From JAKQHY01 sp034429675 (GTDB lineage Bacteria > Chloroflexota > Anaerolineae > B4-G1 > SLSP01): DNA of 16,869 bases. The position numbers and the translations under genes are program-made. The notes under the pieces are model-generated. The model saw only the letters and a program-made list of their open reading frames with translations, did not search any database and had not been told where the DNA came from. The stretch is from positions 1 through 16,869 of the forward strand of contig DAOUFX010000563.1 in the NCBI GenBank assembly GCA_034429675.1, given 5' to 3'. Shown piece after piece: positions 1-7,042 of this stretch (positions are counted from its first letter, which is position 1; every line of letters begins with the position of its first letter).

Positions 1-67
1 GCGTCAGCGGCAAGCTGTTTTCCGAGGAGTTTTAGACGAGCGGGAGCTCACCGTCAGCGGATAAAAT

Positions 68-86
68 CGTGGCCTTGCAGGCCACG
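68..86. other. Perfect hairpin, 7-bp stem
   Basis: An inverted repeat is visible: CGTGGCC (68-74), loop TTGCA, GGCCACG (80-86). No T-run follows directly, so it is not a classical terminator by itself. It lies 15 bp before a much longer hairpin and may belong to the same 3'-end structure of an upstream transcript. Confidence 0.5.
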
Positions 87-100
87 AGATAAAAGAAGAG

Positions 101-139
101 TTTTTCGCGGGCGGGGGTACCCACCCGCGAAAAACCCCC
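101..139. terminator. Long hairpin flanked by T and A runs, probable bidirectional terminator
   Basis: The left arm 101-115 (TTTTT then CGCGGGCGGG) pairs with the right arm 120-134 (CCCACCCGCG then AAAAA). The only mismatch is 112/123. The GC core is bounded by A/T runs, as in bidirectional rho-independent terminators. A further T-run follows at 140-144 after a short C-run. It most likely ends transcription from the gene left of the window and insulates the ABC operon that starts at 182. The structure is seen directly; the function is inferred. Confidence 0.55.
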
Positions 140-147
140 TTTTTACC

Positions 148-159
148 CCGCTTTAGCGG
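148..159. other. Small hairpin in the 5' leader of the ABC operon
   Basis: CCGCT (148-152) and AGCGG (155-159) form a 5-bp inverted repeat with a 2-base loop. It lies 9 bases upstream of the ribosome-binding site at 169-176. A 2-base loop is unfavourable in RNA, so this could equally be a DNA palindrome (operator-like) or chance. Confidence 0.25.
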
Positions 160-181
160 ACTATTTTCAAGGGAGGCGCCG

Positions 182-979
182 ATGAGAGTAGACTATCACA
201 ACATTGCCGAATTGGAGCAAGCCAATTACGCCGCGATGCAGCCGATGGTGGAGATTACACCCGGCATGGAGCTGATCATACGCCCGGACGTGCTGTTGGT
301 CAGCAACCCGGCATTGCCGCTACCCGATGTCAACCACGCCTGCCTGTTGCGAGGCACACCGGAGGCGGCGCCGGCTCTAATAGACGAAATCGTCACGTAC
401 TTCCGCTCCAAAGAAGTCACGCCGACGATCTATCTTTCTCCAGCCTGCACGCCGGCAAACTTGAGCGATCTGCTGATTGAACGCGGGTTCTCGCGGCAAA
501 AAGAGCAAGAAGCATGGTTGGTTCTGAACGGTGTTGAGTCTGCGCGTCTGGGTAAACCTTCTCCCCAGGTCGAGGTGCGCACAATCACAAAAGACGAAGT
601 GGGAGTTTTCGTCAACGTCTTTTTGAGGGCTTTTGATATGCCGCTCGACTATGCGCCCTTTATGGTTGAGGCGATGCGGCCTTCCATTCAAACGCCGGGG
701 GTGAGCCACTACATGGCGTTTTGGGATGGCGAGCCAGCAGGAGTTTGTACAATGTTGACTCATCAGAACCTTGCTGTTTTTGGTAGTACCGGCATCCTGC
801 CCACGCGCCGCGGACGCAAGGTGTTTGAAACTCTGTTCTATGAATTGTGCACAGGGTTGGCCCCATCTCACTTGAACCTGGGGCTATTACAAACTACTGC
901 CGGTGCAATTTTCCAACGTTTTCTCCATATTATCGGGTTTGAAACCATGTTTACCCGGATGTGCTATGTACTCCCATGA
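182..979 (+). CDS. GNAT-like acetyltransferase with a degenerate acetyl-CoA motif
   Basis: A 265-residue cytoplasmic protein. The start is supported by AAGGGAGG at 169-176, five bases before the ATG. The C-terminal half (about residues 130-265) reads like a GNAT fold: a YMAFWDGEPAGVCTML strand pair, then a GSTGILPTRRGRKVFETLF segment matching the beta4/alpha3 acetyl-CoA-binding region. The usual R-G-x-G-x-G/A pyrophosphate loop is R-G-R-K-V-F here (residues 210-215), so both later glycines are lost. The N-terminal half may be a second, even more diverged GNAT lobe, as in tandem-GNAT proteins. The stop overlaps the ATPase start by 4 bp (ATGA), so it is translationally coupled to an ABC exporter. 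Its substrate is unknown, and it may bind a ligand rather than acetylate. Confidence 0.7.
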   Translation: MRVDYHNIAELEQANYAAMQPMVEITPGMELIIRPDVLLVSNPALPLPDVNHACLLRGTPEAAPALIDEIVTYFRSKEVTPTIYLSPACTPANLSDLLIERGFSRQKEQEAWLVLNGVESARLGKPSPQVEVRTITKDEVGVFVNVFLRAFDMPLDYAPFMVEAMRPSIQTPGVSHYMAFWDGEPAGVCTMLTHQNLAVFGSTGILPTRRGRKVFETLFYELCTGLAPSHLNLGLLQTTAGAIFQRFLHIIGFETMFTRMCYVLP

Positions 980-1710
980 GCGCCCTGGTCAAGCTTCTCA
1001 ACGTCGAGAAAGCCTATCCCATGGGCGCCGTGACCTTTCAGGCGCTCAAGGGACTCTCGTTGCTCATCGAAAAGGGCGAATTCCTGGCGATCATGGGGCC
1101 TTCGGGCAGCGGCAAATCTACGCTTTTGCACCTGGTCGGCGGTCTGGATCGCCCCACGCAAGGAACCGTGGAAGTTGAGGGCGTAGTCCTCAATACGATG
1201 AACGAAACCGAATTGGCGAAATTCCGCCGGAAACACATCGGATTTGTCTTCCAGTTCTTCAATTTGATTGACAACCTCTCCATTCAGGCCAACATCGAAC
1301 TGCCGGCGTTGCTGACAAATCGGGTGGACCACAAAGCGGTGAGACGCCGCGCCGACGAGCTGATGCAGCGTCTGAGCATCCGCGATCAGGCCGCCAAACA
1401 CCCCTGGGAACTGTCGGGCGGCCAGCAGCAGCGGGTCGCCCTGGCACGCGCGCTCATCAACACCCCCACCTTGCTGCTGGCCGACGAGCCAACCGGCAAC
1501 CTGGACAGCCAGAGCGGCCACGAAGTCCTGAACATCCTGCGCGAATTCAATGAGCAAGGCCAGACGATTTTGATGGTAACGCACGATGCCGCCGCAGCGT
1601 CGGCGGCAAAAGCCGTGTTGTTTATCAAAGACGGCGCCCTGGTCGAACGAATAACGGGCGGCGACGTGTCGCACATCGCACAATACATGGCTCAATTGAC
1701 CGGAACATAG
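976..1710 (+). CDS. ABC transporter ATP-binding protein, LolD/MacB family
   Basis: A 244-residue ATPase that would power the permease encoded next. All catalytic motifs are intact: Walker A GPSGSGKST (41-49), Q-loop in FVFQFFNLI, signature LSGGQQQR (from 146), Walker B LLLADEP (166-172) and the H-loop His203. The short length, the FQFFNLIDNLS segment and the NLDSQSG D-loop are typical of the MacB/LolD (FtsX-partner) class. The ATG at 976 is chosen over the GTG at 961 because it overlaps the upstream stop as ATGA and gives the usual N-terminus. It sits in an operon with the GNAT-like gene and the permease. Family members extrude lipoproteins, peptides or antibiotics, or act mechanically on the envelope. 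Nothing here fixes the substrate. Confidence 0.93.
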   Translation: MSALVKLLNVEKAYPMGAVTFQALKGLSLLIEKGEFLAIMGPSGSGKSTLLHLVGGLDRPTQGTVEVEGVVLNTMNETELAKFRRKHIGFVFQFFNLIDNLSIQANIELPALLTNRVDHKAVRRRADELMQRLSIRDQAAKHPWELSGGQQQRVALARALINTPTLLLADEPTGNLDSQSGHEVLNILREFNEQGQTILMVTHDAAAASAAKAVLFIKDGALVERITGGDVSHIAQYMAQLTGT

Positions 1711-1742
1711 CCAGCAAACAGGGATAGGCAACAGGGAATCAG

Positions 1743-1789
1743 AGTTCCTCAATTCCTATTTCCTTAATTCCTCAATCCCTAATCCCCCC
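1743..1789. repeat. Degenerate 7-8 base pyrimidine-rich tandem repeat between ABC genes
   Basis: Successive units read AGTTCCTC, AATTCCT, ATTTCCTT, AATTCCTC, AATCCCT, AATCCCCCC. They lie in the 96-bp spacer between the ATPase and the permease, just upstream of the permease ribosome-binding site (GAGG, 1798-1801). One AATTCCT unit recurs at 10021-10027 beside another heptad repeat. It resembles slippage-derived intergenic repeats; no function is evident. Confidence 0.5.
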
Positions 1790-1806
1790 ATCCCAATGAG
1801 GTTCAC

Positions 1807-4134
1807 ATGCGCGCCGTATGGATAAAAATCAAAGCGGATGTTCTCACCCGCCCGATGGTTTCGCTGATGATTCTACTGACCATCGTCTCGGCCACGATGC
1901 TTTTGACCCTGGCGCTGGCGACTCTGCTCAACCTGAGCGCGCCCTACGACCGTTCGTTCGCCGCCCTGAACGGCGCGCACCTCTGGCTCTACTTCGACCG
2001 CAGCAAGATGCGCCTGCGTGACGCGGAGAAAATCGCGGCGCTGCCGGAAGTCGCGGCGACCACCGGCATGCAATACAGCGTCGCGGCGCGCGTGCGGATG
2101 CGCGACTCGCGAGCCTGGCTCAGCCTCCGCTGCACCGAGACCCCGCCGCCGGACATCAACCGGTTGCTCGTCCAGGAGGGCCGTTATCTCGAAGCGCGAG
2201 CCGAAGAAGTATTGGCCACCCGCGACCTGGCCGATCTGTATGGTCTGGCGGTGGGCGACATGATTGCGGTAACCGCAGCGAATCAAAAAGATGTCACACT
2301 CCCTGTGATTGGCTTGGCCTACAACCCCATTTGGGACATCTATCGTAACACGCAACCGCCCTATCTTTATGTCAACGAGACGACCTTCCGTACGCTATTT
2401 CCCGACGATACGACGTGGGAATGGTCGCTCGGTGTGCGTCTGCGCGATCCTGAGGCGGTTGATGCGACGGTAAGCCAAATCGAGGAGTTGCTCAACCCGG
2501 ACGCGCTCGTGGAGCACACCGACTGGCGCGATGTCAAAGAGTCCGCCAACTTTGCTGCACAGTTGAACTTTATGCTTTTGGGTACTTTCAGTTTCTTTGC
2601 CATCCTGGCCACCGTCCTGGTGATCGTCAGCAGCATCAGCGCCTTCGTGCTATCGCAGTTCCGCCAGATCGGCATTCTCAAAGCGGTGGGATTTACCCGG
2701 GTTCAGATTTTGCTGTTGTACATTGGGCAATATGTCGTGTTAACCCTCATCGGATGTCCCGCCGGCATCTTGTTGGGGATCTGGCTCTCGCCGCTGCCAT
2801 TGCGGAATGTTGCGTCCTCTCTGAGCACCACCTTCAGCCCGCCATTCAACCCGTGGATTGTGGCGTCGGTTTTAATCTTGATTCCTGCAATTGTAATGCT
2901 GGCTACGTTGCGTTCGGCGTGGCGCGGGTCGCGGGTCAACATCATACGCGCGCTGGCGACCGGCGCCGAGGCGCCCGCGCGCAAGACCTTCTGGGGTGTG
3001 CGACTGGCAGCCTGGCTGCGTTTGCCGATGCCGGTTGTGTTGGGATTGGGGGATGTGTTTGCGAAACCTTTCCGGTCGCTGCTGACCGGTCTCAATCTAA
3101 CCCTGGGCGTGATTGGCATCGTCTTCAGCCTCGTTTTGAACGAAACCCTGGAAGTTTACAAGGCCAATCCACACCTGCTAGGCGTTGTCTACGATGCCAC
3201 CGTCACACGCAATCGAACCGGCGATCCGCAGACGCGCCATCTTCTCGAATCTGCGCCTGGGGTGATTGCCTTCTACGGCGAGATGCGGCTGGATGCGGAA
3301 ACGGCGGACGGTCGCACCTTCCAGATCCGGGCCGTGGATGGCGCGCTGGATGCGTTTCCGTTCAACATCCTTGAAGGCCGGTTGTTACGACCGGGAACCC
3401 ATGAAGCCATCGCCGGGCAAGGGTTGTTAAACTGGCTGGGATTACAAGTTGGCGACGAAATCACGCTGACCGTGAATAATCGTGGCAGCCATCCGGTGAC
3501 GTGGCGCGTTGTCGGCAGCTACACCGAGCCGGCCAATGCCGGGCAGATGTTGCTGGTCAATTTTTCCTCAGTAGCCCGCCTGACAGGCGGATCCCGCCCA
3601 CAGGTTTATTATCTCAAACTAACTTCCAACGTGGATACGGCACGTCTCAAACATTACCTGGAACCGCGCAGGGACGCCGATTTGAGCCTGACGCTGGCCG
3701 GTCAAACCGTCCCATCGCTGGTCACCTATTTACAGCTTGCACTTTTTATCTTATCCGCTATTCTAATTGGTATAGCTTTGGTTAATGTCTTTAACACAAC
3801 GTTGTTAGCCGTACAAGAAAAGCTACGAATCATAGGAATTTTGAAGACATTAGGACTGACCCCTGCACAAGTTCTTCAAATGGTGAACACTTCTGCCGGA
3901 TTTCTTGGCGCCCTGGCGACACTTGCCGGTCTTCCTCTGGGATGGATTCTTACTAAAGCCGCATTGGGGATGTTGGCTCAACTGTATGGGTTTGGAAAAG
4001 TCCAGACGATGTTAAATTTTGGTTATTTTGTGTTTTTGCCGTTGGCGGTGATAGGGGCGAGTATCCTGGGAAGTTTATTGCCTGCACGTCAAGCAGCACG
4101 TGTGTCAGCTAAAGATGTACTCTATCGTGAGTGA
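1807..4134 (+). CDS. FtsX-type ABC transporter permease, two-module
   Basis: A 775-residue inner-membrane permease, partner of the preceding ATPase. The layout is a signal-anchor-like TM at about 17-43, a MacB-like extracytoplasmic domain (about 45-250), three TMs of a first FtsX domain (about 255-370), a TM at about 425-447, a second extracytoplasmic domain, then a final three-TM FtsX domain (about 640-765). Both FtsX domains carry the conserved turn after the first TM: FRQIGILKAVGFTRVQ and LRIIGILKTLGLTPAQ. The start has GAGG six bases upstream. The stop overlaps the next gene's GTG as GTGA. Codon use and GC change sharply at about residue 638 (near 3720), exactly where the last FtsX domain begins. 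The reading frame is intact across the change. Large two-module permeases of this kind occur in antimicrobial-peptide and lipoprotein exporters; the cargo is unknown. Confidence 0.9.
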   Translation: MRAVWIKIKADVLTRPMVSLMILLTIVSATMLLTLALATLLNLSAPYDRSFAALNGAHLWLYFDRSKMRLRDAEKIAALPEVAATTGMQYSVAARVRMRDSRAWLSLRCTETPPPDINRLLVQEGRYLEARAEEVLATRDLADLYGLAVGDMIAVTAANQKDVTLPVIGLAYNPIWDIYRNTQPPYLYVNETTFRTLFPDDTTWEWSLGVRLRDPEAVDATVSQIEELLNPDALVEHTDWRDVKESANFAAQLNFMLLGTFSFFAILATVLVIVSSISAFVLSQFRQIGILKAVGFTRVQILLLYIGQYVVLTLIGCPAGILLGIWLSPLPLRNVASSLSTTFSPPFNPWIVASVLILIPAIVMLATLRSAWRGSRVNIIRALATGAEAPARKTFWGVRLAAWLRLPMPVVLGLGDVFAKPFRSLLTGLNLTLGVIGIVFSLVLNETLEVYKANPHLLGVVYDATVTRNRTGDPQTRHLLESAPGVIAFYGEMRLDAETADGRTFQIRAVDGALDAFPFNILEGRLLRPGTHEAIAGQGLLNWLGLQVGDEITLTVNNRGSHPVTWRVVGSYTEPANAGQMLLVNFSSVARLTGGSRPQVYYLKLTSNVDTARLKHYLEPRRDADLSLTLAGQTVPSLVTYLQLALFILSAILIGIALVNVFNTTLLAVQEKLRIIGILKTLGLTPAQVLQMVNTSAGFLGALATLAGLPLGWILTKAALGMLAQLYGFGKVQTMLNFGYFVFLPLAVIGASILGSLLPARQAARVSAKDVLYRE

Positions 4135-4694
4135 AACCAATGAAATTCATTATTGCTATATTTTGGGAACTGGTCAAAAATCTACCTGTCATGGTGTTAT
4201 TTGTTGCTGCAATATGGCTGTGGTCTCATCAGCGCCGGCGAGATGCTGTGTTTTGTTGCATTGCAAGCGCTGTTTCCGGCCCGTTGCTTATTCATGTCAT
4301 TGAGCCGCTTGTTAGTGGTGGTCGCGGGCTTTGGGGTGTTACGTTAATCAACATTGCTGTCTTTGGCATATTGCAAATGTTTTTCACCATTTATTTGGGT
4401 ACAGAAGGCAAATGGAGTAGTAGAAACACCGATTTTGTGTTGGGTGCGTTAGCCGGAATAGGGATGGCGCTGGCCCAGGGAATAGCTGCCAATGGAGAAC
4501 TCTCGGTCGCCGTTATACTTCGCCATATGCTGGCTCTGAGCGTGGCTTTTGCATTATTGGTCAACGGCATTCGGCAATTGAAGGTCAAATCTTTCCGAGA
4601 CGCTATGTTGGGAGCGCTCATTGTCAACATTCTTATTTCCGTGGCCATCAGTGTCATTGATTATAGTTACTTGTCTTTCTCGACGGGGGTTTGA
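4131..4694 (+). CDS. Six-TM membrane protein of unknown function
   Basis: I do not recognise this family. The 187-residue product is almost entirely hydrophobic. About six membrane segments can be drawn (roughly 5-28, 38-58, 63-86, 98-117, 127-147, 158-182), with a basic WSHQRRRD loop after the first. No enzyme motif is visible. The GTG at 4131 overlaps the permease stop (GTGA), which argues for translational coupling. An ATG at 4140 is an alternative start giving 184 residues. It could be an accessory subunit of the ABC exporter or an independent membrane protein. The gene is AT-rich like the diterpene genes that follow (32% GC in 4141-4200) and unlike the ABC genes before about 3720. Confidence 0.75.
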   Translation: MKPMKFIIAIFWELVKNLPVMVLFVAAIWLWSHQRRRDAVFCCIASAVSGPLLIHVIEPLVSGGRGLWGVTLINIAVFGILQMFFTIYLGTEGKWSSRNTDFVLGALAGIGMALAQGIAANGELSVAVILRHMLALSVAFALLVNGIRQLKVKSFRDAMLGALIVNILISVAISVIDYSYLSFSTGV

Positions 4695-4719
4695 GACATC
4701 CATGAGGAGCAGTTATAAC
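4691..4719 (+). promoter_or_regulatory. Sigma70-like promoter for the GT87-diterpene operon
   Basis: TTGAGA (4691-4696) and TATAAC (4714-4719) are separated by exactly 17 bp, each one base from consensus. The -35 box overlaps the stop codon of the upstream gene. The 116-bp spacer to the GT87 gene is the longest gap before the diterpene genes, consistent with a separate transcription unit. TTGAGACA is repeated at 4731-4738, 40 bp downstream, with no good -10 box at that spacing. Confidence 0.5.
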
Positions 4720-4810
4720 AGATGGCAAAGTTGAGACAAATATCCTGGCGAAATGGTGTTTCAGGAACCGGTCGTTGTTTCGACAAGCGCTTATTTTCGG
4801 AGAAAAACAG

Positions 4811-6088
4811 ATGCCGAAATCAAAACCCGTATCGTGGCAGCGCATTTTTCTGATTGTTGCCTGCGGCTATGCCTGCCTACGGTTTACAGCTCATCTCATC
4901 GGTCTATCATCGCTGGTTCCGTATAGCGATTTGCCGGTCTACTTACGCACAGCAGAGCGCCTATTAGCCGGCCAACCATTGTATCACTTGAAGGAATTGG
5001 CAAGCGTTAGCTACTTTCAATACGCTCCGGTATTTGCATTGTACTACACGCCCATGCTCAGTTTGCCCATCAACCTCGCGGCATTGTTACTTTCATTACT
5101 CTATCCAATCACTTACGCTTTGCTATTTTGGCGTTGGAACGTTATCCTACAACATTTACAATTGGAAGCAGCACGACAAGTGTTATGGAAACTGTTACCC
5201 ATAATTTTAGTGTATGAAGTTTTTTGGAGCGACCTGGCTTACCTAAATCTCTATACGCTTATACCACTTTGTGCGACGCTATTGTTAGAAGCTATCCTAA
5301 ATAAAAATCTGCCACTAGCTATCCTTTGGCTCGCGATCATCTTGCCCATCAAGCCATTTTGGGCCTTCCCGGTTTTGTTGCCACTGCTATTCAAGCGCTG
5401 GCGTTTCTTCTTCAAGCTAGTTGCCGGTGGAATGATAGCTTATCTTGCGCTTGCAGTACTGGCCGGCGTCATTGTTGGATGGAGTTATACCTTTGAACAA
5501 TACATGGCCTATTTTGATTTTCTATTGCACTTGTCGAGCAATTTCTCCTGGCGAATTTTGGCTGAGGGTAATTTGCTAGGTTACAATCATTCGATTAAAC
5601 AGGTCATTGTATATTTTGGGGGTGTATCTGCACTTTCTCTTGGGATTGCTGCTATTCTTAAGGGCGCACTCCTTTTTCCGCTGGCGCTTATACTATTCAA
5701 AGAATGGAAGAATCCACCTGTTAACGAGAGCGCAATCCGGCAATTAAACCTATTTTGGGGACTATACCTGGCGGTTTTCATCTGGTTAGATATAGTCTGG
5801 GAGGTGGCCTTGGGGTGGGCGTTATGCGCTTATCTATGGCCCTTTTTGACACGGCGCTGGGAGCGGTTAGCGATCGGCGCTACTTTTGGAGTGATGGCAA
5901 TGTTAGACCCCTGGCGCCTGGCAAGTTTCATTGCGGGCGGCGACCATATCGTTGGGGCACGTGGGGAAATACTCACTGATCCTTCTGCTTATGCTCCGCT
6001 GATTCTGGCGGAATTGTTGGTGTTCTATGGATTATGGTTCAAGACGCGTGTTTTTTTGTTAAGTCCGGTTCACAGTGTTGAGCATTGA
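4811..6088 (+). CDS. GT87-type polyprenyl-phosphate-mannose-dependent membrane mannosyltransferase
   Basis: A 425-residue polytopic GT-C glycosyltransferase with roughly ten or more TMs. The N-terminal signature SDLPVYLRTAERLLAGQPLY (residues 39-58) follows the first TM and is the hallmark of GT87 (DUF2029, PimE-like). By analogy with PimE, Asp40 in the first outer loop would be the catalytic base. The family transfers mannose from polyprenyl-phosphate-mannose on the outer membrane face; donor and acceptor here are unproven. The ATG at 4811 with CGGAGA just before it is preferred to the upstream TTG at 4775, which would add a polar tail. It is the first gene of the putative diterpene operon, 8 bp before the next start, so its acceptor could be the diterpenol or an envelope lipid. 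GC is low (37% in 5161-5220). Confidence 0.8.
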   Translation: MPKSKPVSWQRIFLIVACGYACLRFTAHLIGLSSLVPYSDLPVYLRTAERLLAGQPLYHLKELASVSYFQYAPVFALYYTPMLSLPINLAALLLSLLYPITYALLFWRWNVILQHLQLEAARQVLWKLLPIILVYEVFWSDLAYLNLYTLIPLCATLLLEAILNKNLPLAILWLAIILPIKPFWAFPVLLPLLFKRWRFFFKLVAGGMIAYLALAVLAGVIVGWSYTFEQYMAYFDFLLHLSSNFSWRILAEGNLLGYNHSIKQVIVYFGGVSALSLGIAAILKGALLFPLALILFKEWKNPPVNESAIRQLNLFWGLYLAVFIWLDIVWEVALGWALCAYLWPFLTRRWERLAIGATFGVMAMLDPWRLASFIAGGDHIVGARGEILTDPSAYAPLILAELLVFYGLWFKTRVFLLSPVHSVEH

Positions 6089-6090
6089 GG
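6086..6090 (+). promoter_or_regulatory. Ribosome-binding site that sets the start of the tuberculosinol-synthase-like gene
   Basis: TGAGG overlaps the upstream stop codon (TGA 6086-6088) and lies six bases before the ATG at 6097. This favours 6097 over the in-frame TTG at 6085, which would overlap the Shine-Dalgarno itself. Confidence 0.5.
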
Positions 6091-6096
6091 TTATTT

Positions 6097-7029
6097 ATGA
6101 TGAATATTGAGACATTCCTATCGCTGCCCGCAGAAGAAATTGCGCACACAGTGCGTGAAGCCGGGCCAAAAGTGTGTGTGTTCCCGATCAATGGAACACG
6201 ACGCTGGTTTATGTTGGAACACTCTTTTACAGATCATGACAATCCCGAGAAACTTTACCTTGAATCCATGATTCAATGTTATGTCCGACTCTATGGGATG
6301 CTCTTTCAATACGGGATAGATACCGTGTTAGCCCCAGCATTCGGCCCAGACCTGATGGCGCGAGGAGACGAATACACGCAAATGGCTTCACAGGGGTGGG
6401 CGCAAATGATGAACCACCCGGATTTTCTGGAGTTATGTGAATCATATCAGATAGGCATTCACTTCTATGGAGACTATCGCAAAGTATTTGCTGGAACACA
6501 ACATGCACAAATACTGGATGTATTTGATGAACTGTCCGCGCGAACAGCATCCCATGCAGGCCGCCGCCTTTTCTTTGGTTTATTTGCTCATGATCCTGCA
6601 GAGCAGATCGCGGAATTGGCTATTCATTACTATTTGCAATACAAAGTCATGCCTGAGAAGTGTACATTGATCGAGTTGTATTATGGAGAATATGTTCCTC
6701 CTGTAAGCTTTTTTATCGGGTTTGATAAGTTCTCTGTTTTCGATATGCCTTTGGTGGCTACCGGAAATGAGGATATCTATTTTACCGTCGCCCCGTCTCC
6801 TTATTTCACTGAGCGACAGTTGCGAAATATTCTGTATGATCATCTCTACCTTCGTCCTGAGGAAGACATGGACTATTCCAATATAAGCTTGCAAGGATGG
6901 AACTGCATGCGTGATTTCTACCGGCTCAATCGAGAAAACTCGTTGGGAGTTGGGGCGCGGCATGCTGTTGCCAAATTCTGGTATCCATTGCCACAAGTGC
7001 GGCTGCCAGATAACTTCACAGAATCATAG
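6097..7029 (+). CDS. Tuberculosinol/kolavelool synthase-like enzyme (Rv3378c family, cis-prenyltransferase fold)
   Basis: A 310-residue soluble protein closely resembling Rv3378c, which takes a bicyclic class II product (tuberculosinyl diphosphate) and removes diphosphate to give diterpene alcohols or, with adenosine, tuberculosinyladenosine. Family segments recognised from memory: GPKVCVFPINGTRRWFMLE (about 23-41), HFYGDYRK, YYGEY...FFIGFDKFSVFDMPL, and IYFTVAPSPYFTERQLRNILYDHLYLR near the end. Length and colinearity match Rv3378c (296 residues). Odd point: the family motif is DGTRRWF with a catalytic Asp (Asp34 in Rv3378c), but here it is NGTRRWF, Asn32, codon AAT at 6190-6192. The cyclase gene follows after 13 bp, the same order as Rv3378c-Rv3377c. 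Either chemistry is preserved by other residues, or it is altered (a transferase or a binding role). The family is clear; the exact product is not. Confidence 0.88.
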   Translation: MMNIETFLSLPAEEIAHTVREAGPKVCVFPINGTRRWFMLEHSFTDHDNPEKLYLESMIQCYVRLYGMLFQYGIDTVLAPAFGPDLMARGDEYTQMASQGWAQMMNHPDFLELCESYQIGIHFYGDYRKVFAGTQHAQILDVFDELSARTASHAGRRLFFGLFAHDPAEQIAELAIHYYLQYKVMPEKCTLIELYYGEYVPPVSFFIGFDKFSVFDMPLVATGNEDIYFTVAPSPYFTERQLRNILYDHLYLRPEEDMDYSNISLQGWNCMRDFYRLNRENSLGVGARHAVAKFWYPLPQVRLPDNFTES

Positions 7030-7042
7030 AATTGGGGAAACA

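Noticed and set aside
3..35. Possible C-terminus of an upstream gene (open frame VSGKLFSEEF then TAG)
   Set aside because: Only ten codons are visible, and another frame is equally open (to a stop at 62-64). There is no way to tell which, if either, is coding.
964..1752. 262-codon open frame on the minus strand opposite the ABC ATPase
   Set aside because: It is antisense to a gene with all ABC motifs, has no recognisable domain, and is typical of shadow frames in GC-rich DNA.
4731..4738. Second TTGAGACA copy as a further -35 box
   Set aside because: No -10-like hexamer lies 15-19 bp downstream.
6911..7042. N-terminal extension of the cyclase with a CHKCGC cysteine/histidine motif
   Set aside because: These codons lie inside the upstream gene in another frame, without a ribosome-binding site. 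The ATG at 7043 has one and gives the normal N-terminus, so the zinc-ribbon look is accidental.
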